The notes: generated by a model from the letters alone, not told the origin. Positions 28,601-36,748 are shown, numbered from the stretch's first letter. The stretch: 64,000 nt of DNA from Mariprofundus sp. NF (GCF_013387455.1 NZ_VWNC01000008.1:1-64000), one strand, 5' to 3'. Program-made: numbers and translations.

Positions 28601-28754
28601 AGGCACCTGATACAGCAATCACATCAAAGTTGATGCTCGGAAATGCCTCGCGCTGCATCTGTGTCGCAGCGTAGATGCCTCCCAGCAGCAGGATCGTGGA
28701 GATGAGATTGACCACTACTCCGCGTTTAACGAAATAGGCGATGATACTTTTCAT
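25659..28754 (-). CDS. RND-family efflux transporter
   Basis: The product has 1031 residues and the full AcrB/MexB-type layout. There is one N-terminal helix, a large periplasmic loop (about 35-335), a helix bundle, a second periplasmic loop (about 560-870) and a last helix bundle. Helix 4 contains GLMVDDAIIIGENT, the Asp pair used for proton relay, so it is a proton-driven exporter. It starts 3 bases after the TolC-like gene on the same strand. No periplasmic adaptor gene is present in this operon. Substrates cannot be deduced; the divergent marR suggests induction by small toxic compounds. Confidence 0.9.
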   Translation of the reverse strand: MKSIIAYFVKRGVVVNLISTILLLGGIYAATQMQREAFPSINFDVIAVSGAYPGAAPREVERLMVAPIEQELKGIDGINVIRSTAYSGTMQITIEVDPNFEDRARLVSDIQQAINRADLPIDLPADPMIMEVKSEQTPVLTFSIFGDFKPLALKKLSGKIEDDVRDVDGVANVFVQGDRKEEIRIVPDPEKMRNSRISINDIMALVKGWNINAPGGRLKATDGQSIIRITGEFVSAEDAGNLVLRANERGQALYLKDVAEVTETLQRPYRYVAAKGDPAITMIVIKKGDADIITLVDKVRSYLDKIPEKYGEEVHVSVYNDFSTITRLRLGVLTSNGTIGLVLVLAMLMLFLRPAVALTTAWGLPIIFFAGIGVLYFMGITLNLLVMFGFIMVLGLMVDDAIIIGENTTYHMERGLSPEQAAIEGTYELIGPVTATVLTTIVAFMPLLFMDGIIGKFIANIPLVVVILLAFSWFEAIFILPNHIRDVANPNKHPKERTLFIWITKIYTWMLQKAVKLRYLTILLTIAGLLGSFALASTMKFQLFPSGAETTFYLRVAAPTGTTLEEMRDELIKLDVEVRKRIDPALLETTTMIAGENSADQREALKQIGDRFGFERIILIPFTERDVKAYDVMSVLEKEIPPLFPKMDISFAMQKPGPPVGRALQVELTGGDEATMTGVAQRLITMLESINGVYAVESDLEPGDPEIRIVMDRKLAAYAGVNLATAGTHIRAAFDGLRISTIKRGKEEIDVTIRYPVEAQRDIKTLMKLEIPNQRGGLIPLHRIAHLESRPGTSSIRHKDARRVINVSAEVDQKNMTSKELNSIVSQRKAEWMGDDASSVKVNLGGEEEKTQESVRGLIFSFIFALMGIFAILAVQFNRIGYPILVMLAIPFGVIGIVIGFFAHGAPLSFMAMMGFVALTGVVVNSSLVMAVFIQRQILDGVPWREAIVESGKRRLRAVLLTAITTVVGLLPTAYGWGGHDPFVAPMALALSWGLMFSTVITLFSVPAALGIALDIKQKTERLLGREVTVK

Positions 28755-28757
28755 GGT

Positions 28758-30245
28758 TTATTGTCCATTGCTGCTGGCGATATCGATATGCAGTGATTCA
28801 AGAAGTGTTCCTTGTGCCCACAAGAGCTGTTTGTTTGCCAGCTGCAGAATAAGCGCCTGCAGGTCGGCATTAAGCTCTGCGCTGCGCAGTTCCCCTTCAA
28901 ATTGTACGATCGTGGCAGTATCAGAGCGCCCTTCACGATAACGTTTCATCTCGGCTCTGAATTTGCGTTTCTCCGCCTCTGCCTGTCTGCGGGCGGCCAG
29001 CAGGGTAGGTCTGCCTGAGCGCAGTGAGGTAATGGCTGTCGATATGTCACTTCTGATCTGCTCCAGCGTGTTTACCCTTTGAGCAGCAACACGTTGCTGT
29101 TGCAGTACCGCCTTCTCCAGTGCAGCACGTGCACTGTTGCGGCCGACAACTTCACTCAGTTCAACAGAGAGGGAGGCGTAGTGATCGTTGATGGTGAAAC
29201 CACCGGCAGCAGCACCGGCAGCCGTGCTGTTAAGTGCGCGGGTTCCCAGTTCTGCGACCAGATCAAGTTGCAGTTTATCACCATCGCGAGCCATCGTGAG
29301 CTGAGCCTCTGCCGCATCCATCTGAGCCTGTAGTAGCTTCAGTTCAGCCCGTTTCTCTTCTGCCAATGCAACTGACTCAGCCATGGTGGGGGTCGCAACG
29401 TCACTGATCGAATCAATCTGGATGGATATTTCACTATCGGGGGCACGAAGCATCATCCTGTTGAGATTGCTCAGGCTGGCTGCACGCTGACCATGGGCGC
29501 GCTGCAGGGCGGTTTTGCGAGCCGCCAGCAGCGCTTCTGCCTGCAGACGGTCAGCTGTCTCAATCAGTCCGAACTTTTCACGTGTGTGCTGATAACTGAG
29601 CAGCGCTTTTGCCCGTTTTACCGCCTGTTCAGCAATGCGGATATTGATATCATCCGAACTAAGCTGGAACCATGCATTGGTGGCTTGAAGCGCCAGCGTG
29701 CGGGCTGTAATCAGTTGCTGCATATCAGCGACACGGACACCTGCCTGAGTGGCGATCAGTGACTGTTCGTAATCGGGGCGATCGTTGCCTTTGAGCAGTG
29801 GATGACGGTAGTTGATATTAATCTGGTTGCGATAGGCGGGATTAAAACTTGAGAGCTGAGCCGCCAGTGGCGAGGGGGCATAGGCCTGACTGGTGCGATT
29901 GTAGTTGAAATTGGCGCCGAGTGTGCCACCGCTGGACAGTGGTTTGCTGATCGTGCCGGAGATCTGCCCAAGCCTTGTTTCAGAAGGCTGAAAACTGCTG
30001 GTGGTAGGTGTGGTCTCTTCGCTGGCGCCGATGCGGGCTGTGACCACTGGATCGAGCATGCCTTCAATGCGACGACTGTCGGTTTGGGCGATGCGTTGGT
30101 CCAGATGGCTTATCTGAAGTTCCGGATGTTTTTCAATAACGGCTTCAATGGCTGCTTTAAGATCCATCTCCTCTGCAGCAGTGGGCGTGGCTATTGCGGT
30201 CAACAGCAGGCTGGTCACAATGATATGGTTGAACGATGGACGCAT
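28758..30245 (-). CDS. TolC-family outer-membrane efflux protein
   Basis: The product has 495 residues. A signal peptide (IIVTSLLLTAIATPTAA) is followed by two repeats of the outer-membrane efflux protein domain, rich in long helices (LALQATNAWFQLSSDDINIRIAEQAVKRAKALL and similar). Family members form trimeric channels across the outer membrane. It is the first gene of the operon, followed directly by the RND pump. It is divergent from marR across 113 bases that contain a palindrome likely to be the operator. Confidence 0.88.
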   Translation of the reverse strand: MRPSFNHIIVTSLLLTAIATPTAAEEMDLKAAIEAVIEKHPELQISHLDQRIAQTDSRRIEGMLDPVVTARIGASEETTPTTSSFQPSETRLGQISGTISKPLSSGGTLGANFNYNRTSQAYAPSPLAAQLSSFNPAYRNQININYRHPLLKGNDRPDYEQSLIATQAGVRVADMQQLITARTLALQATNAWFQLSSDDINIRIAEQAVKRAKALLSYQHTREKFGLIETADRLQAEALLAARKTALQRAHGQRAASLSNLNRMMLRAPDSEISIQIDSISDVATPTMAESVALAEEKRAELKLLQAQMDAAEAQLTMARDGDKLQLDLVAELGTRALNSTAAGAAAGGFTINDHYASLSVELSEVVGRNSARAALEKAVLQQQRVAAQRVNTLEQIRSDISTAITSLRSGRPTLLAARRQAEAEKRKFRAEMKRYREGRSDTATIVQFEGELRSAELNADLQALILQLANKQLLWAQGTLLESLHIDIASSNGQ

Positions 30246-30307
30246 GGGACTCCCTTGTTTATGAAAAACCGCATATTAAACAGATAAGATGAATGATTGG
30301 TAAAATA

Positions 30308-30336
30308 TTGATGATGTCAACTATTGGCATCATCAA
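30308..30336. promoter_or_regulatory. Palindromic operator between tolC-like and marR genes
   Basis: TTGATGATG (30308-30316) and CATCATCAA (30328-30336) are perfect 9-bp inverted arms 11 bases apart, and the pairing extends by one further base. The spacing and place, between a MarR-type regulator and its divergent efflux operon, fit a MarR-family operator. Confidence 0.65.
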
Positions 30337-30358
30337 CCTTTGTGGTTAAGGTTCATGC

Positions 30359-30826
30359 ATGACTGTTGCTATGCCAAAACGCTTTGAAGATGGACTGGGT
30401 TATCTGGTGCACCATCTGATGTACGCTTTTCGCCAGATGCTGGCCGAACAGTGCGCTGCCAGTGGTTATCCGATTACTGCCGATGAGTTGGGTGTGGTGA
30501 TGATGATTCACCAGTGTGAAGATAAGCTGGGCCTTACCCAGAAGCAGCTGGCCGATACACTGGCCAAGGATAAGGCGGTGATCACCCGCCTGCTTAACAG
30601 CCTGGCTAAAAAAGCGCTGGTGGTACGTGCCACCGATGAGGTGGATCGTCGCGTTGTGCGGGCCAGCCTCACCGAGCAGGGGGTAGAGGCGGCCGAGAAG
30701 CTGCGGCCGAAGCTGATGGAGATTCTCAAGCAAGCCTATAGTGATATCAGTGAAGAGGAGTTTCTTCTTACCCGCGATGTACTTGGCCGCATGCTGAAAA
30801 ATGTAAAAGGCGTATCCCCGAAATAA
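30359..30826 (+). CDS. MarR-family transcriptional regulator
   Basis: The product is a 155-residue winged-helix protein. The DNA-binding part reads LGLTQKQLADTLAKDKAVITRLLNSLAKKALVVR (helix-turn-helix), followed by the wing DEVDRRVVRASLTEQG, whose DxRxxRxxLT pattern is the MarR signature. Flanking helices would form the dimer. It probably represses the divergent tolC-RND operon, and itself, at the palindrome 22 bases upstream, with release by a small ligand. It is followed by a bidirectional terminator. Confidence 0.88.
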   Translation: MTVAMPKRFEDGLGYLVHHLMYAFRQMLAEQCAASGYPITADELGVVMMIHQCEDKLGLTQKQLADTLAKDKAVITRLLNSLAKKALVVRATDEVDRRVVRASLTEQGVEAAEKLRPKLMEILKQAYSDISEEEFLLTRDVLGRMLKNVKGVSPK

Positions 30827-30859
30827 AAAAACGCGACTCATCTCTGGGCCGCGTTTTTT
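30825..30859. terminator. Bidirectional terminator between marR and efp
   Basis: An A run, ACGCG, a 14-base loop and CGCGT followed by a T run make a hairpin that works for both convergent genes. The stem is short, so strength is moderate. Confidence 0.7.
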
Positions 30860-30878
30860 ATCGTGTACAATCAGTTAA

Positions 30879-31439
30879 TCAGGCGCGTTCGACGAATTCT
30901 CCGTTATCGGTATTAACCTTTACACGCGTACCTGATTCCAGATAAGGGGGGACCATAATCGCGGCACCTGTCTCCAGACGTCCAGGTTTATAAGAGCTGG
31001 TAGCTGTCTGACCTTTAATGGCCGCGTCACACTCCACCACCTCGAGGATTACAGTCTGAGGCATTTTCACATTCAACGGACGCTCATCATGAAACTCAAC
31101 CTGGACCATCATCTCAGGCAGCAGGTAGGGAAGGGCATTTTCCAGCATCTCCTCACTTAAGGTGATCTGCTCATAGGTCTCCATATCCATGAAGTGGTAG
31201 TCATCGGCATCAGCATAGAGGTACTGCATATCGCGCTGGCTAAGAACAACACGTTCAACGCGTTCGGTAGAGTTGAAACGTTTGTTGGTTTTGTTGCCGG
31301 TTTCGATATTGCGCATCTCCAGCTGCATGCAGGCTACGCCTTTACCCGGTGTGACATGATTGGTCTTCATGACGCGCCAGAGACCGTTGTCGACCTCAAG
31401 AATATTGCCAACACGTACGCTGGTTACATTGATTTGCAT
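30879..31439 (-). CDS. efp: Elongation factor P
   Basis: The product has 186 residues from ATG 31439, preceded by GAGGAAC; an upstream in-frame codon adds ten non-conserved residues. All three EF-P domains are present, with RYxxPGxG-like tip NHVTPGKGVA carrying Lys33. The C-terminal domain has the usual SSYKPGRLETGAAIMVPPYL signature. EF-P relieves ribosome stalling at consecutive prolines. A Lys at the tip points to EpmA-type or no modification, rather than the Arg-rhamnose system. No modifying enzyme gene lies in the window. Confidence 0.94.
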   Translation of the reverse strand: MQINVTSVRVGNILEVDNGLWRVMKTNHVTPGKGVACMQLEMRNIETGNKTNKRFNSTERVERVVLSQRDMQYLYADADDYHFMDMETYEQITLSEEMLENALPYLLPEMMVQVEFHDERPLNVKMPQTVILEVVECDAAIKGQTATSSYKPGRLETGAAIMVPPYLESGTRVKVNTDNGEFVERA

Positions 31440-31582
31440 GGGTTGTTCCTCGCTTTTCATCGGCGGCATAGGGATCAGCCAGTGTGAAACTCTTTTCTCA
31501 AATGGCCCGGGACAATAGCTATTTGTACCATTTCGGGCAACAATTCGCCTTCGCTCGTGATCGCTTATCTCAGGGAGTAACC

Positions 31583-31624
31583 ATGTTTATCCGCCAAACG
31601 CATGCCCTTCAGGTGCTTGTATGA
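31583..31624 (+). CDS. Putative 13-residue leader peptide
   Basis: ATG 31583 has CAGGGAG seven bases upstream and encodes MFIRQTHALQVLV. Its stop overlaps the next gene's start as ATGA (31621-31624). The downstream gene has only a weak site of its own, so translational coupling is likely if this frame is used. Confidence 0.4.
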   Translation: MFIRQTHALQVLV

Positions 31625-32436
31625 GTCGCTCTCACACACTCCAGGAGTCGATGGATGATTTTATTCAGAATACTGCTGCCAGTTTCACAACCGGCTCTGC
31701 TGTACATTCGACTCAGGAGCAGTGTATGGAGATGTTGGCGCAGTATCTGATTCACTACTCCGATCTGTTTCAGGATGCAGAAATGAATGATGAGTCCGAT
31801 TTTGCCGAGTGGGAGGAGGGGTTAGAGCAGCATATGGCCGATCTTCTCGAGGGTGACGTAGAGCCCTCAAGTGATCTCGGTCAGCTGCCCATGGATGCGC
31901 TGGACCCGGAGCATCTGCGCGATTTTCTCGGTTGGTTTTCGGTGCGGGAGACCAGCAATGCAGAGCTTATTCAGGCTTACTCGGATTCCCTGCAGGCGTG
32001 GATCTCGTTTAGTCACGAACGCGGTTGGTTTAAACATGATCAGTACTTGAACCTGATTGAGATTCTGGCCGAGGTGACGCCGGATGCAATCCGGGTAGCG
32101 CGGCTTTCACGTGTATTATTCCACTTTGTCCGCTCCGGTGGCGGCGTTTCGCCACGCCTGCGCAGTAAACGTTTCTCACGTTTTGTTGAGGGGCATGGCC
32201 GGGTGGTTGCTGTAAACAGCGATTCGATTATCTTCGATTTTGATAATATGCAGGAGCGCATTGGTCCTGTAGCGCTACCGCAGGTGATTCTTGAGATGAT
32301 CGAAGAGGGTGATGTCTTCGATGTCGAACTCGGCCTGCGCGGTGATGCCTGGGTGATTGTCGATATCGGGCCGGTCTATCCAGCCAGTGTCTATGTTGAG
32401 GTGGAGGAGTACCAGGGGCTGGATAAGCGCTCCTGA
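31621..32436 (+). CDS. Conserved hypothetical protein, acidic
   Basis: The product has 271 residues and is cytosolic by sequence: no signal peptide or membrane span. It is strongly acidic in the first 110 residues. A short basic segment (PRLRSKRFSRFVEGHGRVV) is followed by a beta-rich C-terminal part (SIIFDFDNMQERIGPVALPQ, VFDVELGLRGDAWVIVDIG) that may be a small nucleic-acid- or ligand-binding barrel. I do not recognise the family. The start overlaps a 13-codon leader frame. Confidence 0.65.
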   Translation: MSRSHTLQESMDDFIQNTAASFTTGSAVHSTQEQCMEMLAQYLIHYSDLFQDAEMNDESDFAEWEEGLEQHMADLLEGDVEPSSDLGQLPMDALDPEHLRDFLGWFSVRETSNAELIQAYSDSLQAWISFSHERGWFKHDQYLNLIEILAEVTPDAIRVARLSRVLFHFVRSGGGVSPRLRSKRFSRFVEGHGRVVAVNSDSIIFDFDNMQERIGPVALPQVILEMIEEGDVFDVELGLRGDAWVIVDIGPVYPASVYVEVEEYQGLDKRS

Positions 32437-32497
32437 ATCTCACAAATATATAAAAGTAGGCGTGTGGGTGTATCTAAATCGCACCATATTCATTGCT

Positions 32498-32516
32498 GAT
32501 AATGTATATAATTATC
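32498..32516. promoter_or_regulatory. Fur-box-like palindrome upstream of dapA
   Basis: GATAATGTATATAATTATC matches 15 of 19 positions of the classical Fur consensus and has 6-bp inverted arms (GATAAT/ATTATC). It lies 144 bases before dapA in an AT-rich stretch, so chance is a serious alternative. Confidence 0.3.
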
Positions 32517-32659
32517 TGCGCTTGATATGAACTTTAAGGGATGGGGAGAATATATCTCCTTTCTCGAACAGATGATGCGGTTATAGTTCAGCCAGTTAGA
32601 GATGACATCACCAACAGATACAAAGTGTTTTATTCGGGTGTCATATTTCGGAGGCAGGC

Positions 32660-33559
32660 ATGTTCCATGGTACGATGACCGCACTGGTCACACCATTCGC
32701 AAACGGAAAGATTGATGAAGAGGCTTTTCGTGAGCATCTGGAGAGGCAGGTCGAGGCTGGCGTAAACGGTGTCATTCCTGCCGGTACGACCGGTGAAGCG
32801 GCAACACTCTCTTTTGATGAACACAAGCAGGTGATCCGCATGGCGGTGGAGCAGGTGGCCGGGCGAGTGCCGGTAATTGCCGGAACCGGAAGTAATAATA
32901 CCGCAGAATCGGTTGAGCTTACGGCTGCAGCCAAATCTATTGGTGCTGATGCTGCGCTGTTGATCTCCCCCTACTACAACAAACCAACCCAGGAAGGCAT
33001 CTACTGCCACTACAAGGCAGTTGCTGATGCGGTTCATCTTCCTCAGCTGGTTTACAATGTACCTGGACGCACCAACTCCAATATTCTACCTGAAACGGTT
33101 GGCAGGCTTTCACATGTTGCCAATATCGTTGGTATCAAAGATGCCACGGCAAATATGGAACAGCTGGCCCACACCATGGCAGCCTGTGGTGACCGTATCG
33201 AGTTCTACTCCGGTGATGATGCTACGACGATGCCATTTATGGCCATGGGTGGTCACGGTGTGATCTCTGTGGTCGCCAATATAGCACCGCAGGCGATGCT
33301 GGCTTTGACCGGGGCGATGGCTGATGGTGATCTGCAACGGGCTCGTAAAGCACAGTTTGCGATGCGCGAACTCAACAGTGTACTGTTTGTTGAAGCCAAC
33401 CCGATTCCTGTAAAAGCTGCATGTGCTGCACTGGGCTGGATAGGCAGTGAGCTGCGTCTGCCGCTGTTGCCGCTTGCCGGTGAATCACTGCAATCACTGC
33501 GCCAGGCTATGGCTAACTTTGAATTTGAAGGCCAACGGTTGGAGCTTGCTGAAAGCTGA
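32660..33559 (+). CDS. dapA: 4-hydroxy-tetrahydrodipicolinate synthase
   Basis: The product is a 299-residue TIM barrel. Catalytic features are GTTGEAATLSFDEH, Tyr in LVYNVPGRTNSNI and the Schiff-base Lys in VGIKDATANME; SGDDATTMPFMAMGGHGVIS closes the active site. It condenses pyruvate with aspartate semialdehyde, the first committed step to lysine and diaminopimelate for peptidoglycan. ATG 32660 has GGAGG upstream. It is followed 7 bases later by a histidine kinase gene, so the two may share a transcript. Confidence 0.95.
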   Translation: MFHGTMTALVTPFANGKIDEEAFREHLERQVEAGVNGVIPAGTTGEAATLSFDEHKQVIRMAVEQVAGRVPVIAGTGSNNTAESVELTAAAKSIGADAALLISPYYNKPTQEGIYCHYKAVADAVHLPQLVYNVPGRTNSNILPETVGRLSHVANIVGIKDATANMEQLAHTMAACGDRIEFYSGDDATTMPFMAMGGHGVISVVANIAPQAMLALTGAMADGDLQRARKAQFAMRELNSVLFVEANPIPVKAACAALGWIGSELRLPLLPLAGESLQSLRQAMANFEFEGQRLELAES

Positions 33560-33566
33560 GGCCTCG

Positions 33567-34895
33567 ATGTCACGTTTGCGCCTGATTTTCAGCTTCAGGC
33601 GGCTGGTGCACTCATTCGCCTATTTCGGCGCCACACTGGCGGCGATAGCTGTCTTCGTGCTGGTGCTGATGCTGGCCGAATCGGCTGTCTATCTGGTCAC
33701 CGGCCTGCCTGTCTCGGTCTGGGCAATGGTGATCGCGGCGATTGCTGCGGCTTTCGGTTTTGCACCGCTGGTGCAGTCGATGCAGCGAGCGCTGGATCGA
33801 CTCTTTTTCCGTCATCAACTTGATATGCTGGCAGCCATTCGTCAGCTGGGCGCCGGAGACCTTGCCCAGTTGCCGCTTCAGGATATTGAATCGGCACTGC
33901 TGGAGCGGATCTATAATGTGAGCCATCGCCGTTATGTGGCATTGGATGAGCGTAACAGACCCGACGGCGAGTGGTACGCTTTTCCTGCCAATGCGCCGAT
34001 GATTGATGAGCAAGCCCATGATGGCCGGCATGAAACCTATGATCTCTGCCTTGAACTGCCTGATGCTACCGGTGAGGCCTACCTCTGGCTGGGACCCCGT
34101 CTGGATAGCTGGCCAATGGATAGTGAGGAGAGAGCCAGTCTTGAGTCACTGGCCAAGTTTGCAGCCATGAGTCTGGAGCATGCCCGCCTGACCCATCAGC
34201 AGGCTGAGGCAGCAAGGCTTGACTCACTCTCGCGTGTCACCAAACAGCTGCACTCCCACGATCTGAAAAATCGTCTGCACGATCTCTCGTTTCTTGCTCA
34301 CCATCTGGGCTCCGGCAAGCTCGATGAGGAGGATGTGGCGCGCATGCTGACGGCGATTAAAAAGGTGACCGGCAGAATGCAGACGCTGATGCAGCGTATG
34401 AATGATCCCAATGCGCCCGTTGATCTCACCATAACACCGATCGATCTTGTCGCGCTGCTGCAACGCAGTGTGCGGGATCGCCTCTGGCCTGAATCGATCA
34501 CCATAACAGATAACTACCAGCTGCTGCCTGCCGTCGCAGGCGACAACGACCAGCTGCAGGGCGTGTTTGAGAACCTCTATGATAACGGCGTGCAGTCAAT
34601 GCAGCGTCAGGGTCGGATTCATATAGAGACCCGTCTTGTGAAAAACAGCGCCAATGAAGAGATGGCTGAAGTGCGGATCAGTGATCAGGGCTGCGGCATG
34701 ACGCCTGAGTTCCTGAAAAACCGACTTTTCAGACTGTTTGCCACCAGCAAGAGTAATGGCTTGGGTGTTGGCCTCTACCTCTCACGCCGGATTGTCACTG
34801 CCCATGGCGGAATGATTACGGCACAAAGTGAGGGAGTGGGCAAAGGTTCCACCTTCATCGTGCAGCTGCCCCTATGGCAGGATAAGCATGGTTAA
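33567..34895 (+). CDS. NtrB/PrsK-like sensor histidine kinase
   Basis: The product has 442 residues. Two membrane helices (about 20-45 and 50-68) precede a linker or GAF-like domain (about 85-225). A non-classical HisKA segment has the phospho-His in SHDLKNRLHDLSFLAHHL, of the HDLKN type seen in PrsK kinases. The HATPase has NLYDNGVQSM, RISDQGCGM and GLGVGLYLSRRIVTAHGG. PrsK of the exosortase/PEP-CTERM system has more helices, so this is a shorter relative. The start ATG 33567 follows dapA closely. The cognate regulator lies 36 bases downstream. Confidence 0.82.
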   Translation: MSRLRLIFSFRRLVHSFAYFGATLAAIAVFVLVLMLAESAVYLVTGLPVSVWAMVIAAIAAAFGFAPLVQSMQRALDRLFFRHQLDMLAAIRQLGAGDLAQLPLQDIESALLERIYNVSHRRYVALDERNRPDGEWYAFPANAPMIDEQAHDGRHETYDLCLELPDATGEAYLWLGPRLDSWPMDSEERASLESLAKFAAMSLEHARLTHQQAEAARLDSLSRVTKQLHSHDLKNRLHDLSFLAHHLGSGKLDEEDVARMLTAIKKVTGRMQTLMQRMNDPNAPVDLTITPIDLVALLQRSVRDRLWPESITITDNYQLLPAVAGDNDQLQGVFENLYDNGVQSMQRQGRIHIETRLVKNSANEEMAEVRISDQGCGMTPEFLKNRLFRLFATSKSNGLGVGLYLSRRIVTAHGGMITAQSEGVGKGSTFIVQLPLWQDKHG

Positions 34896-34931
34896 TATGA
34901 GATTCAATGCGCTGATAAAGGAGCATCTGTT

Positions 34932-36344
34932 ATGAAACAAACGGTACTTGTCGTTGATGATAACGATATCAATCGGCTGAATTTGAAGCTGTTGCTGAAA
35001 GAGTCGTATCAGATTCTTGAGGCGGGTGATCTGGAGGGTGCAGATCAGATGTTATCCGGGAACCGGGTTGATCTGGTGGTGCTTGATCTGGCACTGCCAC
35101 CGGAACCGGATAATCCTGAGATTGGCATGGGTTATCTGACGCGTCTGAGAGAGGAGAGTCCTGATACACCGGTCGTAGTCATCACCGGTCATGATGAGCG
35201 TGCTTTTGCACTACGGGCTCAGGAGCTGGGAGCACTGGATTTTTTTGGCAAACCGTTTGATCCGGATGAGGTAAAGAGCACCATTGATCGCAGCATGGAG
35301 ATCAGCTGGAAGGCGATGCGTGAGCAGGAGATGGAGCGCGCCTTGCAGAGTCAGGTTAACACCGATCTGCTTGGTGAATCTGAAGTGATGCAGCAGCTCA
35401 GACGGTTGATTGAGCAGGTGGCCCGAGCTCCATCCACAGTATTGATCTGTGGCGAAACAGGAACAGGAAAAGAGCTGATTGCGCGAAAACTGCATGCAGC
35501 CAGCAACCGGGCGGAGCAGCCCTTTATTGCTATCAACTGTGCTTCGATGAGTGCGGAAATGCTGGAAAGTGAGCTGTTTGGCTATGAAATGGGTGCCTTT
35601 TCCGGAGCGGGAAAACGCAAGCTGGGATGGTTTGAGCGCGCCAGTGGTGGCACGCTGTTTCTCGATGAGGTTGCAGGCTTGCCTCTGCCGGTTCAGGCCA
35701 AGCTGTTGCGGGTTCTGGAGTCGGGCGAGTTTTCGCGCCTTGGTGGTGAGGCGATTCTCTATTCGGATGTGCGTCTGATCTGCTCTACCCGTGAAGACCT
35801 TGAGCGCAACGTGGCTGAAGGGCTGTTTCGCGATGATCTCTATTATCGTATTCATGTGGTTGAAATTGCAGTGCCGCCACTACGCGATCATATCGATGAT
35901 CTTCCTGAACTGGCTGATGCGATTCTGCTGCGTAAGGCTGCGATGTGTGGCAAACGTATGGATGGTTTTTCAGAGGATGTGCTTGAACAGCTGTCGCGCT
36001 ATAGCTGGCCGGGCAATGTCAGAGAGTTGGAGAATGTGATTGAACGCGCTGTTGTTCTCGCCTCTGATGAGGTGGTCGCAGCCATTCCGTCACTGGCCGG
36101 CCCGCAGTTTGTATCTGATGATATCGATCCCCTGCAGCTCTGGCTTCAGCAGTTGCCCGATAGTGGCATCCGTGCAGAGAAGGCGGTGGCAGAGTTTGAA
36201 CGGCAGCTTGTTGAGGCAGCCTTAGAACGCAACCATCACATCAAAGCCAGAGCCGGTCGCTGGCTTGGATTCGGTGACCGCGCCAAGGATAAAATGCGCT
36301 ATCTTTGTGATAAATATGATATTGAGGTGCAGGAGGGTTTATGA
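34932..36344 (+). CDS. PrsR-like sigma-54-dependent response regulator
   Basis: The product has 470 residues. The receiver has VVDDND and LVVLDLALPPEPDNPEIG, whose extended LPP-PD loop after the phospho-Asp resembles PrsR-type regulators. The AAA+ domain has Walker A GETGTGKELIA, Walker B GGTLFLDEVAGL and the sigma-54 loop as GAFSGA in place of the usual GAFTGA. YSWPGNVRELENVIERAV follows. The C-terminal helix-turn-helix (NHHIKARAGRWLGFGDRA) is divergent from Fis type. The ATG has AAAGGAG upstream. It is coupled by an ATGA overlap to a small secreted protein gene. Target genes are unknown. Confidence 0.85.
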   Translation: MKQTVLVVDDNDINRLNLKLLLKESYQILEAGDLEGADQMLSGNRVDLVVLDLALPPEPDNPEIGMGYLTRLREESPDTPVVVITGHDERAFALRAQELGALDFFGKPFDPDEVKSTIDRSMEISWKAMREQEMERALQSQVNTDLLGESEVMQQLRRLIEQVARAPSTVLICGETGTGKELIARKLHAASNRAEQPFIAINCASMSAEMLESELFGYEMGAFSGAGKRKLGWFERASGGTLFLDEVAGLPLPVQAKLLRVLESGEFSRLGGEAILYSDVRLICSTREDLERNVAEGLFRDDLYYRIHVVEIAVPPLRDHIDDLPELADAILLRKAAMCGKRMDGFSEDVLEQLSRYSWPGNVRELENVIERAVVLASDEVVAAIPSLAGPQFVSDDIDPLQLWLQQLPDSGIRAEKAVAEFERQLVEAALERNHHIKARAGRWLGFGDRAKDKMRYLCDKYDIEVQEGL

Positions 36345-36748
36345 GAAAGCTGTTGATCTTGCTGGCTCTCTCTCTTGGCCTGCCTCTCTTCGCACAGGTT
36401 GGCGTCACTTTTGCCACTGAAACAGACTACCTCTATTACCGCGATGCCAATGTTCCACCCTTTCAGAAGTCCCGCGAATTTTTCGACATGCCCAATCGCC
36501 CCGGCCTTTATGAGGTGACAATGGTTTCCGATACCGTCGGGCCGCTCACCTTCCGCGTTGTAAGGGTACATGGTGATATCGAGAAGACCATGCAACAGCG
36601 GCGCAGCTACAAAGTCGGTAGTCATGAATTTCAGACGCGCTTTAACAATCCGGAAGGGGCGGATGATCTGATTGTTGAGATTGCCAACTCCAATCCGGCA
36701 ACGGTTGCCAAAGTTGCGGTGTTTGTGGTCGAACTCTCTAATCATTAA
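36341..36748 (+). CDS. Small secreted hypothetical protein in the prsKR-like operon
   Basis: The product has 135 residues. A signal peptide (KLLILLALSLGLPLFAQVGVTFA) is followed by a beta-rich mature domain of about 110 residues with no Cys. The family is not recognised. It overlaps the sigma-54 regulator by 4 bases, so it is expressed with the two-component pair and may be its periplasmic accessory. That role is inference. Confidence 0.7.
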   Translation: MRKLLILLALSLGLPLFAQVGVTFATETDYLYYRDANVPPFQKSREFFDMPNRPGLYEVTMVSDTVGPLTFRVVRVHGDIEKTMQQRRSYKVGSHEFQTRFNNPEGADDLIVEIANSNPATVAKVAVFVVELSNH

